This document shows positions 45,290 through 56,651 of a stretch of 64,000 nt of DNA, one piece after another (position 1 is the stretch's first letter; the number at the start of each line of letters is the position of its first letter). A program made the translations under genes and the position numbers. The stretch spans positions 107,153,141 to 107,217,140 of the forward strand of contig CM043942.1 in NCBI GenBank assembly GCA_014529385.2. Reading direction: 5' to 3'. Source of the stretch: Adiantum capillus-veneris (taxonomy: Eukaryota > Streptophyta > Polypodiopsida > Polypodiales > Pteridaceae). The notes under the pieces were generated by a model. The model searched no databases, was not told where the DNA came from, and was given only the letters and a program-made list of their open reading frames with translations.

Positions 45290-47385
45290 GTTAGTGAGGA
45301 ACTTGATTTGGAGGAGGTGCAACTGCCAGACTTGTAGGTTTGCTCCATCGCCAAGGATGCCAAGGAGAAGCAGCGTGTCCCCATAGGCCACAAACTTCAG
45401 GTTGAGTAACCTACGAGGCTTGAGGAAGTGGTTGAAAAACCTATCATTTTGGCTACCACTAGTGTCACTCTAGAGGATGCTCCATTGACAGATGAGGCAA
45501 TCCCAAAAGTAGAGATTAGAAACTTATTGCTAGTGCTGGTGGATGGGGAGGAGGATTTTCTTTTTTTGGATGACTTGGAGAAATAATTTGGCCTATGCAT
45601 GGATGAGTGCCTGAGTCTGCTATGCACCACTACCTAGTTCCTCCTAGACTCCATGTCAGATATCCTTGAAAGCAAGCTCCTACCACTCGATGAATGTCAC
45701 TGACACTATTGCACTTGTGTGTGTGGAGGTCCTGGCAACAGAGTAGTTGCATGTGGTAGAGGAAAATTTCCAATCCATGCAAGTGAAGGTTGTCACTGTA
45801 AGGACGCCTATTCGAGTGAAAACCCCATCCTCTCATGAGCCAAAATTTGTGGATGTTGTGAAGTCATGCATCGACTTAGATGCCAAGGGAAAAAGAGAGG
45901 AGAAGGACAAGGATCAAGAGATAATTTCTATCTTACTTTCAAAGTTGTTTTTTTTCACCTTAGCTGTCTTTTCCATACCCTTCATTGTTTTATGGTAGGA
46001 TGTCTTGGAGCTTGGTGATTTTACACACGGGTAGGCGGCAAGTGGATGGTCTTCGGACCACAGTCCTCCCTTGTTTATCACATTGGAAAACTTCCCCATG
46101 GTGATGTTTCCGTTGTACACAATGAGTTTACTCCCCAACGTAATTTCATGACGTTGTCTTTGAAAGCCTTGAGAAAAGTGTTGTACTTGAGAACCATTTC
46201 CCAAACTGCTCATCAACTCTTCCTAGTGCAAAGATCCTAGTATGCAATGCATTTGACACTGTCTTCCATGGCAAAGTGCTTGCCCAGATACAGATATACG
46301 CTTCTATTGGCTCAATTGACTCTTGGTCAAGGATTTGTCTTATGCGCAAGAGAGACGTCAAGAAATGGCCAAGAAAATTATGGGCTCTTCAAGTAAATTA
46401 TGTAACATCCTTGTTTCAAAGTATTAATGTAATATATGCAGTTGCCTCTCTAACTTGTACATTCTTTTCATTTACATTTCAAAGTTTTTAAAAAATATTG
46501 AACTTGTATTGTCAATTGCTAAGGGGGTGTCTTTTTTGCTATCCCAAACTACTCATTCTAACTAGTGCTTCACTTAAGGGGTAGGGAAAGAATGGATGGA
46601 TGGCTTGGGGGGGTCACTTAATGATTATGTGACTATCACGTGAGTGCAACAGAAGGGGTTAAAAAACTTCTTTTTTTCTCACATTTTCACAAGGGTACCA
46701 GAAAATGGAATTGGGATAAAATTTTACAAATTGAAAAGGAAAAGGGTGGTTTTTGAATCATGTTACATTTATGGTTTGAGAATCTTTTTATCGTTCTAGT
46801 TACAGTTTTCAAATCATGGTACATGTCTTGCTTGAAAATGTTCATAACGTTATACTTGTGGTTTTCAAGTCATGTTTTAGTTATGGTTAGAAAATCTTCA
46901 TGTCATTGTGCCTATGGTTGGGAGTAGACATTATGGTTATGCTTTTGGAAACTTGTCATGTTCAAGATTTTGATTTTGTGGTCTTGTTATGCTTACAATT
47001 TTTATCATATGTATTGAATGTACCTCTCGTTCTTCAGCATCAAAATGTAGGTGGAGTGCGGTTGCTTTTGCACTCTTCCTTTGGGCGGAGAGGAATAAAC
47101 GTCGGAATAGTACTCAATCTCTTACCGCTTGTAGCTTGTGGAGTTCAACCTCTTGACACCTTGATGCATGAGCTTTATGTGCCGAGCTCACAATGCCTCC
47201 ATAGTCATGGAAGCTCCGAGCTTCAATCCATTGCCAATGTGAGTCTCGTTGGGACATGTTCTTTTCCTTTATCAATAACGATGAGACATGTTCTTTTCCT
47301 TTATCAACGCTCTAGAAACTTCTCCTATGTGCATGTTCTTCCGCTTTGCAATAGTGTTTTGCTACGGAGTATATATGCATGAAAA
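45290..47385. other. Gene-poor stretch
   Basis: Several short open frames on both strands (for example 45397-45630 minus, 45747-45998 plus, 46900-47382 plus), none with a motif I recognise. 45300-45950 has runs of Glu/Asp/Val-rich translation on the plus strand in shifting phases, possibly a decayed gene. I cannot name it. Confidence 0.35.
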
Positions 47386-47670
47386 CTACCTTTGAATTTC
47401 ATGCATATTCAAAAAACCATTGAACTCATTGGAAAAGTATTCTCCACCTCCGTTTGACCTCAGACACTTAGCATGTTTTTGAGTATGTTTTTCAACCATA
47501 GCCTTGAAATTATGAAAGTGTATAAACATCTCAATTTTTTGCTTCATGTAATAGACCCATACTTTCCTTGTATGGTCGTCAATGAAGCTCACATAGTACC
47601 TACATCCACCCATAGATGTAGTCTTTTCCAGATCCCATACATCTAAATGTACTAAATCCAATGCATTCAT
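47386..47670 (-). pseudogene. Copia integrase core scrap
   Basis: 95 codons on the minus strand: LDLVHLDVWDLEKTTSMGG, YYVSFIDDHTRKVWVYYMKQ and CLRSNGGGEYFSNEFNGFL. These are the first Asp and the FIDD and SDNGGE-type blocks of copia integrase, here with SNGGGE, so the second catalytic Asp is lost. No LTRs or other domains were recognised around it. It differs from copia-1, -2 and -3, so it is a separate old insertion. Confidence 0.8.
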
Positions 47671-48020
47671 GTTTACATGATTGCATTAGGAAAAATATGA
47701 GCTTTGCATGGGTTTTGTATGAATCCCTAATTTTAAGGATTAAGATTAATTTTGTGTAGACTTTGGGGGACAAGTGCATTCAATAAGCTACTTTTGAGTA
47801 GAATTCTCTAGGGTGTTTTCTCGAGCCATCTAGGTTGAGGTCCTCTTAGAGGTCCCTTTCTCTCTCTAGCTCTTTGAAAGTGAAGGAAAAAAGTATAATG
47901 GCATTAACTACCTACTTTCACCCCTTTCCCATGCCACAACATCAAAAGGGTGCATAAACCCAAGCTAAAAAATGATTTTTTTTCAAAAATCCAATTTTCA
48001 TATATTTTTGTACTTAAAAA

Positions 48021-48190
48021 GTTCCTCTCAAACTATATACATATAAAAAAAAAGACCTTTTTTTTACTTACACTGACTAGAAAGATAATTTTTGAATTTT
48101 TCTTTTCCCTCCTAGAAACTAACTCTCTACCTCTCCTCTCTCCTACATCTCCCTCTCCTCTCCTTCCTCTCTCACCTATCTCTCTCCTAC

Positions 48191-48233
<43 letters not shown>

Positions 48234-48752
48234 TTGCTCTCCCTCTCCGCTACCTTTTCCTACCTCTCCCCTTCCCTCTCCTCTCCTCTTCCCTAACTCT
48301 CTCCCTCTTCTCGTTCCCTCCCTCTCCTTTACCTCCCTTTGCTCCCTTCCATTGCATCTTGAACTTTAGCAACCATAGTGCTCAACAATATCACAAACCA
48401 TGTACCCTACACACCACAAGTGTATATAATTGCTTGCCCATAGAGTTTACATCAAAAGTGGCACACGTAGATGACAAAAGGTCATGACAACAATGACGTG
48501 CTACACGTTAACACCAATGTCAATTGTTGGATAACATTTGTACCCATGTGACCGCCATACCCATCCTACTTAAAAGTTCCTCTCAACCTATATACATATA
48601 TAAAAAAAGACCTTTTTTTTTACTTACACTGACTAGAAAGATAAATTTTGAATTTTTATTTTCCCTCTAAAAAACTAACTCTCTACCTCTCCTCTCTCTT
48701 ACCTCTCCCTCTCCCTCTCCTCTCCTTTCTCTCTCACCTATCTCTCTCCTAC

Positions 48753-48803
<51 letters not shown>

Positions 48804-49145
48804 CTTTGCTCTCCCTCTCTCCTACCTTTGTCCTACCTCTCCCCTTCCCTCTCCTCTCCTCTTCCCTAACTCTCTCCCTCTCCTCTACCTCCCTCTTCTC
48901 CCTTCCATTTCCTTCCTCTATTGCATCCTGAACTTTAGCAGCCATAGTGCTCAACAATAACACAAACCATGTACCCTACACACCACATGTGTTTATATTT
49001 TCTTTCCCATAGAGTTTACATCAAAAGTGGTACACGTGGATGATCAAAGGTCATGACAACAATGACGTGCTACGGGTTAACACTAATGTCAATTGTTGGA
49101 TACCATTTGCACCCATGTGACCGCCACACCCATCCTACTTTAAGA
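48021..49145 (+). repeat. Tandem duplication, 555-bp unit, CT-rich core
   Basis: Copy one is 48021-48575 and copy two starts at 48576 (GTTCCTCTCAA, CTATATACATAT in both), each with a CT microsatellite (near 48197-48230 and 48760-48800) and a shared tail (TGACAACAATGACGTGCTAC). Copies differ by scattered changes. The Ser/Leu/Pro and Arg/Glu frames here are translation of the repeat. Confidence 0.9.
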
Positions 49146-49302
49146 AGTCTCTCAACGTTTGTTCAATATGTTGGGAGAGACAAGGCATGCCTATTGAGAT
49201 AATGTAAACAATAGCCTCCTATATAGTCTAATTTGTTTTCTATTGTTTTTCTTCCTTTTAAAATATTCAATTCAAATCTTGAACCATTTTTCATAAAAAT
49301 CT

Positions 49303-49304
<2 letters not shown>

Positions 49305-49359
<55 letters not shown>
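49305..49359 (+). repeat. (TG)n microsatellite, about 55 bp
   Basis: Uninterrupted TG repeat, followed by TATACCCAGCATACACATACAC. Confidence 0.95.
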
Positions 49360-49362
<3 letters not shown>

Positions 49363-49977
49363 CCCAGCATACACATACACTTAATCATCTCTTTGGATTT
49401 CATTGTAAAGTTTTCATAACCTTTTAATATTTGATGTAATAGAGACTAAACACCACTTTTACTCTAAAACAACCTTCTTCATTATATCTTCTAGGTAGGT
49501 TCTTCAAATCCATGCTTATTGGAGGTAGTCTCATCATAATGTATATTTTAGCATTGTTTAGTCCAAGTTAGATGAAAATACTTCCAAATTTGTACAGCAT
49601 ATACTAAGAAAGTGTGTTTATTATACATCTTGCAAATGTATAACTCATGTGTTTTTTTGTTTCAACATATCTCTAAGCTGTCGTGGTACAAAGTGACCTC
49701 TTACTATCTTAGTTGAGTGGTGGTCTTTGTGACAATGGCTCAAGCTGTTGGCATAACATGATTCACTTCTGGCAACACAAGCTCTCCTCAAACAGTTTCA
49801 TTGTATAATTCAATGCATCTCCCACCACAACAACCGTTATGTTAACATGAAGAGATCATTAGCAAGGAAATTAAAAATATTTCCCTGAGCAAGGCATTCT
49901 TTCCTAACAAGGAACACCCCCACCAGAGATAGTTTTATGTAACAGGTTGCCATGAGTTCACTATGTCATGGAATGGA

Positions 49978-50165
49978 TGTTGGAATTAGTGTTGCAAGGA
50001 AACACACACATCTTGGAGAAGATGAAGGAAGCTCATGGCACATAGTAGAGAGTAGATACAATGCACAGGGGAAAAAACCTCTTAAAGAGGGGAAAAATGC
50101 CCCGGCGGTCCTAGTGTGTTCACACACATCACTACCACATGTATATAGTAACAAATCCCCCCTGG
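49978..50165 (-). repeat. 3' LTR and polypurine tract of copia-3
   Basis: LTR 49978-50153 (TG to CA), 176 bp, clearly related to the copia-2 LTRs but lacking the segment around 17195-17230. The minus-strand purine tract (AGGGGGGATTT) is at 50154-50165. The element's other LTR is missing. Confidence 0.88.
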
Positions 50166-51770
50166 AGTGATGCGGTGAACGAGAGCTGGCACATGAGTAA
50201 AGGGAAGTGCCATGTCCTGAGGACAGGACTAGTCCATAAAGGGGAATAAGCCCAAAGCTTTGCGGAAATCTTCAAGCTTCTCACGAGACAATGCCTTTGT
50301 TAAAAGATCTGCAAAGTTGTCCTGTGCTGGCACATAAGCCAAGCTGATCTCTCCTGCTGAGAGCCTCTCCCTAACATAGTGGTAATGCACCTCAATGTAG
50401 GCTTTGTGTGAGCATGAAAAATTGGGTTCCTCGCAACTACCAATGCGCTCTGACTGTCAGTGTAGATAGTGTTGGCAGTGTCCTGTCAAACACCCAAATC
50501 AACCATAAGGCATCTAATCCATACACACTCAATCGTAGCTGTGAAGACTGTCGTGTACTTAGCCTCACAACTAAAAGTGTCCACAATAGGTTGCTTCTTG
50601 CTCAACCATGATATACATGAGCTTCCAAGCATGAAACAAAAACCTCTTGTGGACACTCTTGTATCAAAACAACCAACCCAATCTGAGCCCAAAAAATCAT
50701 GTAAGTCCCCCCTTAGGATAAAATAAGCCAAGATGTAAAGTGCCACTAAGGTAGCAAAAAATCCTCTTGATACCCTGCCAATCCCTAGACCCTGGGCTAT
50801 GCATAAGTCTGTTGACATGTGAGACTGCAAACTCAATATCCGGCCTCGTGTTGCATACATAAATGAGGCAGCCAAGAGCAGTTTGGTAAAGAGTGACATC
50901 AACAGGATCACCAGCATCTTGGAGATTCAAATTCAAACCTATTTTCTATGGAAGTGGCAATAGGTTTGCAATCCTCAAGTCCAAACTTACATAGTAATGT
51001 CTCTATGTAGCGTTTCTAACACAAGGCAATACCACCATCACACTGCTTAAACTGTATACCCAAGTAATGATGCAATAGCCCCAAATCATTCATCTTGAAA
51101 GTAGCATTCAAATCAACCTTAAACTCAATAATATGTCCCCTCATTTGGTCCAGTGATCAACAAATCATCGAGATAAAGAACCACAATGAGAAGTACATCA
51201 CCCTCACTCTTTACATACAATGTGCTTTCTATTGGACTGTTACAAATCCTTGTTTGACTAAATGAGTGTCAGCTTTCTCATACCAAGTAGGAGGAGATTG
51301 CTTCAACCCATACAAAGCCTTCTTACATCTGCACACTTTGTCCTCTTGTCCTTTCTTGAGAAAACTGCGATGCTGCATTACATAAAATTCCTCAAATATG
51401 TCACCATTCAAGAAAGCCGTGACACTGTCTGATTGATGTACATCCCAACCAAAATGAGCTGCTACTGCACATAGAAAATGCATAGTAGTCATATGAAAAG
51501 TGGGAGAAAAAGTTTGTTCATAATCTATGCCTTTTTGTTGTGCATAACCCTTTGCAACAAGTCGAGCCTTATAGCGATCAATCTCACCATCACGCTTGCG
51601 TTTCAACTTGTAAACCCACTTTGTACCAATGGTCTTTTTGCCAGGAGGCAAATCACATAAAGTCCATGTGTCATTTTCTATAAGTGCATCATATTCCAAT
51701 TGCATGGCAGCCATCCAATTTTCAGAATTCTATGCTTCATCAGAAGACAGAGGTTCCTCAACATCATGTA
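50166..51770 (-). pseudogene. Copia-3 reverse transcriptase and RNase H
   Basis: Same family and order as copia-2. RT begins at 51714 with YDALIENDTWTLCDLPPGKK, then SPTFHMTTMHFLCAVAAHFG and QSDSVTAFLNGDIFEEFYVM, keeping the Gln that is a stop in copia-2. A phase change near 51230 and further damage over 50940-51220 (including the YVDD region) break it. RNase H reads DWVGCFDTRVSTRGFCFMLG and SCEAKYTTVFTATIEC at 50486-50660. The region 50166-50480 still shows the C-terminal tail in a shifted phase. It is inactive. Confidence 0.88.
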
Positions 51771-52161
51771 AGCTAGACATAGCCAAAGCATAACAATCTG
51801 ATGCATAAGATGCATGGCGAGACCCTGAACGAGTACGAATAGGCAAAAATGCATCCAATTTACTGTCATGCCATTTCGGCATACCTCTAGCCTGCTCATT
51901 TTCAGCCCTTTCCTCATCAAGTACATCATGTACATCTGCATCAATAATAGGCTGATCTGTAACATTTTTTGAAACCCCAATAGGTTGTACATTTGCCTCA
52001 TTGGAATTTACATTCGAACTTCCACCAGTGAAAAGAGGCAACAAAGTGTCATAAATGTCCTATGAGCTTACATTACTATCTCTACTACATGAAAGCAAGG
52101 AGTGAACAGAATCTTCCACAAACACTACATCCCCTGAAACCAGAATACGCTTTGTTTGCAG
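51771..52161 (-). pseudogene. Copia-3 integrase C-terminal part
   Basis: Minus strand: VSGDVVFVEDSVHSLLSCSR near 52070-52135, then a Ser/Asn/Asp/Glu-rich linker (VQPIGVSKNVTDQPI) to 51780. It shows the MITE-free version of the site where copia-2 carries its MITE (near 51755-51775). It is cut at 52161 by the gag-only LTR element and resumes at 56652. Confidence 0.85.
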
Positions 52162-53364
52162 TGATAAATCACTTTTGGCATGTACAAAGTAGCGTTTATA
52201 TGCATGGTCATATGTACAAAAAGATTTAAATACATGCATTTGGAAGCTTTGCAAAGTGGTTTCGAGTTCGAAAAAAGGTGCAACGTGTGCACATTGTAAA
52301 TTTGCGTGCTTGCGTGTCGGCGGTCGAGCATACGTACATGCTTGGATAGGGTATCGGGGCCTTGAATATGGTTCTTGGTGGATTATTTTGGCTCTAGATA
52401 ATTTTTTTGAGCTTTCTAGAATGTAAATAATGCAAGTGACAAGTGTGGGTACTCTCATCCTGCTCGAGAAGTTTGACACATGCGGTAGCTGTCTATTTGC
52501 GGCGCCTGATCTGCGGTGATACGTGCATCGCCCTAGAAGTGGTCAAAAATGGAATGTAGGGATGTGGAAATGTGCTTTGGGTATCGAGGATTAAAAAAAA
52601 ATGGTGAGTTTTGGAGTCCGTTTGGGGTTTTTCCTGTGAAAATGCCCGCCAGGGGTCAAAATTGGCCAAAAACTAGGCCAAAAAAGGTATAAAATGGCTT
52701 GAAATTGACACCACTCACGGTTCCGTGAGTGTTGAGGCTGAGGGAGAACTTTTGGAGTACAATATTAGCACTTTTACCTCTGTATGTATGGGAGGAAGCA
52801 CGGTTCCTACAGGTGGTCTAGTGCAGTCTCGTCGCGTTCGTGTCCTGTTTTCGAGTGTGTGGAGGAGTGAATGAGAGATTTCTCTCTTCACTTTTGCACT
52901 TGGGAGAGTCTATGGAAGTTCTGAGGTTTCCATGGATGTGTGTGTGCAAGGAATTGAGTGAAGAAGGTGCGGCTTTCTGCAAGACTATGTGACCCTGTAT
53001 CGGTGCCATTAGGGTTGGCACTACTCCAAAGAGTCCAACAGAGTGGAGTTTGGTGAAGTTTTTGCAATGGTTTGAGAGTGGTCTTTTGTGGCTGGAGTTT
53101 TTGGGTTTTTTGATGTATTTTCTTGTATATTTTGGTCACCATCAAGTGTGATTTCAAGTGTTGATCACCTCGACTCACCTTGTAGTGTCTGTGGGCATGC
53201 AAGGGCTTGTAGGTCGAGTCGTTTGGAGTTTGAATTGAGCTTGTGGGTAGAGTTTTTAGGGATATTTTGAGTGGTAGTGAGTGAGGTGAGGAATTCAAGT
53301 AAATTCCTTGTGTTGTGTTGAGTTCTCTGGGTGTGTGAGTGTGCGCACGACATCTTTTGCTCCA
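52162..53364 (+). repeat. Left LTR of gag-only element
   Basis: 1203 bp, TGATAAATC to TTGCTCCA. It matches the right repeat throughout with scattered substitutions and small indels. Frames on its minus strand (for example 52888-53298) are not genes. Confidence 0.88.
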
Positions 53365-53470
53365 TCATCCTTTGGCGATCCCGCTGGGGAGCGAAAATTG
53401 CCGGTTGTGCACCGAGAATTTGGATTTTGAGCAGTGATGTACACGAATTTTGGATGTTGAAGGCAGTTTC

Positions 53471-53813
53471 ATGATGGTGGTTCCATTCCAACCATCAATT
53501 TTCACAGGTTCTGAGGATGCAGACGATTGGCTTGCATCATATGAGTTCGACTTGACATGTTTATGTTGGTGGAGTTCCAAGTGAGGCGCAAAAGCTTGCA
53601 GGTATCAATCTAGTGGTCAGAGGTAATGTAAGAGAATGGTACGAGGGCTTATCACAAGATGAGAAGGCAAATTGGGACATGCTTAAGAGATGCTTTTTGA
53701 AGCGGTTTAAGAAGGTGATCCCTCACCAAGATGCATGGAAACAGGTCACTAGTTTGTTTATGCAAGAGCACGAGTCTGTTGCAGATTTTTGGTGATGGTT
53801 TGATGATTTGATG
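53471..53813 (+). pseudogene. Gag of gag-only element, N-terminal and core
   Basis: ATG 53471 opens VPFQPSIFTGSEDADDWLAS, a gypsy gag start, which ends in a stop near 53582. In another phase the Retrotrans_gag core follows: VREWYEGLSQDEKANWDMLK, CFLKRFKKVIPHQDAWKQV and MQEHESVADFW, then a TGA at 53793-53795 and WFDDLMMLGE. Phase change and stop make it non-functional as it stands. The protein would form the particle. Confidence 0.8.
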
Positions 53814-53824
53814 ATGCTTGGAGA

Positions 53825-55042
53825 GTGTGGAAAGATTATCTTTTTCATGTGGAAGCCATGTCTAAAGAGGAATTCTATTCCGCATTTACAAATAGCCAAA
53901 GAATACAGGTATTCACAAGTCTATTGCGGCCGGTCCTTAAGATGAAATTGCAAGAGAAAGAGCCCAATTCCATGCATGAAGCATTAAATTTATCGCTAAG
54001 AAAGGAGAGAAAGTTGTGTGTTGCTACTACAGGCATGAAGTGCCCTTTGTCAATACGTGGTATGGATAGTGTGGATGACCTTTATGTGCATAAAGTCGCA
54101 GTTGTTGCAGGTGCTCATGCTAGCAAGGATAATAGCTTGGATACAGGTGTGGATGCCCATATGCACAAATTCAATGCAAATGAATTATGTGAAGCAATTT
54201 TAGAGACCATACACATGCCCATGGTGCAAAATGGCAAGGACATAGTAGATGAATGCAAAAGTTTGAGCACTAGTGTGGAAAGTGAAGATGATGAGAGTGA
54301 AATTGACAAGGATGAGGTAACCTATGATGGTGACACATGTGATGTTTGTGAGAGTTGGTGCAATGATGTATGCAATGATGACATAGAGTCACTAGATCCA
54401 TTGAAGGATATGGTAGCCTTGCACAAAGAGAAACGTATCTTTTGGGAAGGAGCTTTGCAGCAACATGATATGTATGCTTGCTTTGATGATGATATGGTGG
54501 GCTATGGACAAAGACTTTCTCCACCGACAAGTGAAGATGATGCAGGAGAGGATGATGCTATGATGGTTGATGTGACCTTGGATCCATATGCTTTACCAAA
54601 GCTAGGGGTTGGGCAACCATCTAGTGGTTGTGATGCAGAGGTATTGGGTCATGAAGGTGATAGAAACGACTTCTATATGTGCAAGGATTTGATGCTATTT
54701 CCATCTCCAAGGTATATCCATGATGATATGCGCCATACAATTGTTAAGTATAAACTTCTTGAGGATGTGGACGATAAGGAGGTTAAAGTGACCTTTTGCT
54801 TGCATAGTGATCTTATGGACGCATTTCACATGCTTCAATGTATGTTTGAGCCCTACCCTCTTATATGTGAAGATCTTGATTGGCAGTTAGTAAATCTTGG
54901 GTCTAGTTGGCATGATGAAGACTTTGTTATGATGTTTTGTGTGGCTTTGTATGCATGTTTCCAGATTTTCAAGTGGAAGATGACTTCTATGGAAGAAGAA
55001 GGTGCTGGTGATAGTGTTTTTGAAGAGCGTTTTCAATTTTAG
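53825..55042 (+). pseudogene. Gag C-terminal part with long acidic tail, 405 codons
   Basis: The start of this frame still looks like gag (FYSAFTNSQRIQVFTSLLRP, then MHEALNLSLRKERKL), in a phase shifted from the core before it. After about residue 80 it becomes an acidic, Asp/Glu/Met-rich sequence that I do not recognise. It has paired Cys (CDVCESWCNDVC near 54330-54375) but no zinc knuckle, protease or RT motif. The text LGVGQ with surrounding bases CTAGGGGTTGGGCAA occurs near 54603 and again before the right LTR. The long open length despite decay elsewhere is notable. It could be an element-specific accessory domain. Confidence 0.6.
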
Positions 55043-55464
55043 AGTGGAGTGTTAATGCTTGGAGTGATGATCTCTTGGGCATGGGGAATGAAGAGCAGTC
55101 AATGCATCAGGAAAATAATGTGGGATTTATGGTTGTCAATCAAATGAGCTCTAGTTATGAGATGCATTTTGAGGTATTTGTGGGTTCTGCTAATTGGAAC
55201 AAAGTATGGTACAACATGGCATGTGCCAACCTTGGAGAAGATTCAGATTATTCTTGGGATCGAGGTGGACGATGGCATTCATGCAAGAAGATAAAATCTT
55301 TCTTATTTGGTGTGAGTGGAAGTCTTGGTCACATAGGTGGTGCTATGAAGCTTAACGAGTTTCCCTATGATCCTGGAGGAATTTTGGGGTTAATTTTGCA
55401 GTTTTTTTATCACTATTTGATGCAAGTGTTGAGCATAAATGCTCAACTAGGGGTTGGGCAATGA
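55043..55464 (+). other. Interior 3' part of gag-only element
   Basis: An open frame at 55075-55464 (130 codons, SSYEMHFEVFVG, WDRGGRWHSCKK) runs into the LTR edge in a phase shifted from 53825-55042. It is probably the rest of the same acidic protein. No known motif is seen. The purine tract is at about 55449-55460. Confidence 0.45.
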
Positions 55465-56651
55465 TGATAAATCACTTTTGGCATGTACAAAGTAGCATTT
55501 ATATGCATGGTCATATGTACAAAAAGATGTAAATACATGCATTTGGGATATTTTCAAGGTGGTTTCAAGTTCGAAAAAAGGTGCAACGTGTGCACATTGT
55601 AAATTTGCGTGCTTGCGTGTCGGCAGTCGAGCATACGTACATGCTTGGATAGGGTATCGGAGCCTTGGATATGGTTCTAGGTGGCTTATTTTGTCTCTAG
55701 ATAATTTTTTTGAGCTTTATAGAATGTAAATAATTCAAGTGACAAGTGTGGGTACTCTCATCCTACTCGAGAAGTTTGACATATGCGGTAGCTGTCTATT
55801 TGCGGTGCCTGATCTACGGTGATACGTGCATCGCCCTAGAAGTGGTCAAAAATGGAATGTGGGGATGTGGAAATGCGCTGTGGATATCAAGGATCAAGCG
55901 TGAAAAATTTAGTGAATTTTGGAGTCCGTTTGGGGTTTTTCCTGCGAAAAATGCCCGCCAGGGGTCAAAATTGGCCAAAAAAGGTTTGAAATGGCTTGAA
56001 ATTGACACATCACTCACGGTGCCATGAGTGTTGAGGCTGAGGGAAAACTTTTGGAGTACAATATCAGAACTTTTACCTCTCTGTGTGTGGGAGGAAGCAC
56101 GATTCCTACAGGTGGTCTAGTGCAGTCCCGTCGCGTTCGCGTCCTGTTTTCGAGTGTGTGGAGGAGTGAATGAGAGATTTCTCTCCAATTTTGCACTTGG
56201 GAGAGTCTATGGAAGTTCTGATGTTTCCATGGATGTGTGTGCGCAAGGAATTGAGGGAAGAAGGTGCGGCTTTCTGCAAGACTATGTGATCCTGTATTAG
56301 GGTTGGCGCTACTCCAAAGAGTCCAACAAAGTGGAGTTTGGTGAAGTTTTTGCAATGGTTTGAGAGTGACCTTTTGTGGCTGGAGTTTTTGTATTTTTGA
56401 TGGTTTTTCTTGTATATTTTGGTCACCATCAAGTGTGATTTCAAGTGTTGATCACCTCGACTCACCTTGTAGTGTCTGTGGGTAGGCAAGGGCATGTAGG
56501 TCGAGGCGTTTGGAGTTTGAATTGAGCTTGTGGGTAGAGTTTTTGGGGAGATTTTGAGTGGTAGTGAGTGAGGTGAGGAATTCAAGTAAATTCCTTGTGT
56601 TGTGTTGAGTTGTCTACGTGTGTGAGTGTGCACACGACATCTTTTGCTCCA
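55465..56651 (+). repeat. Right LTR of gag-only element
   Basis: 1187 bp, same ends as the left repeat. It is preceded by an extra TGA, so the true start may be three bases earlier. Confidence 0.88.

Larger units (their letters stand above)
52162..56651 (+). mobile_element. Gag-only LTR element (TR-GAG-like), 4.5 kb
   Basis: Two long direct repeats (52162-53364 and 55465-56651) bound a 2.1-kb interior. Behind the left repeat is TTTGGCGATCCCGCTGGGGA (53371-53390), in the form of a gypsy primer-binding region. A purine-rich AGGGGTTGGGCA lies just before the right repeat. The interior encodes gag but no protease, RT or integrase. It therefore depends on another gypsy element. It sits inside copia-3 integrase. 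The flanks (TTTGCAG and TGAGCGGATG) do not give a clean target duplication. Confidence 0.8.

Noticed and set aside
47684-47720. Third hairpin MITE end (CATTAGGAAAAAT)
   Set aside because: Only about 13 bases match, and no inverted partner was found nearby.
48648-48963. Arg-Glu and Ser-Leu rich frames on both strands
   Set aside because: Direct translation of CT/GA microsatellite.
49233-49427. Cys-Val repeat protein
   Set aside because: Translation of the TG microsatellite.
56106-56640. Long minus-strand frame continuing from copia-3 integrase into the LTR
   Set aside because: Below 56652 it is antisense of the gag-only element LTR; the fusion is accidental.
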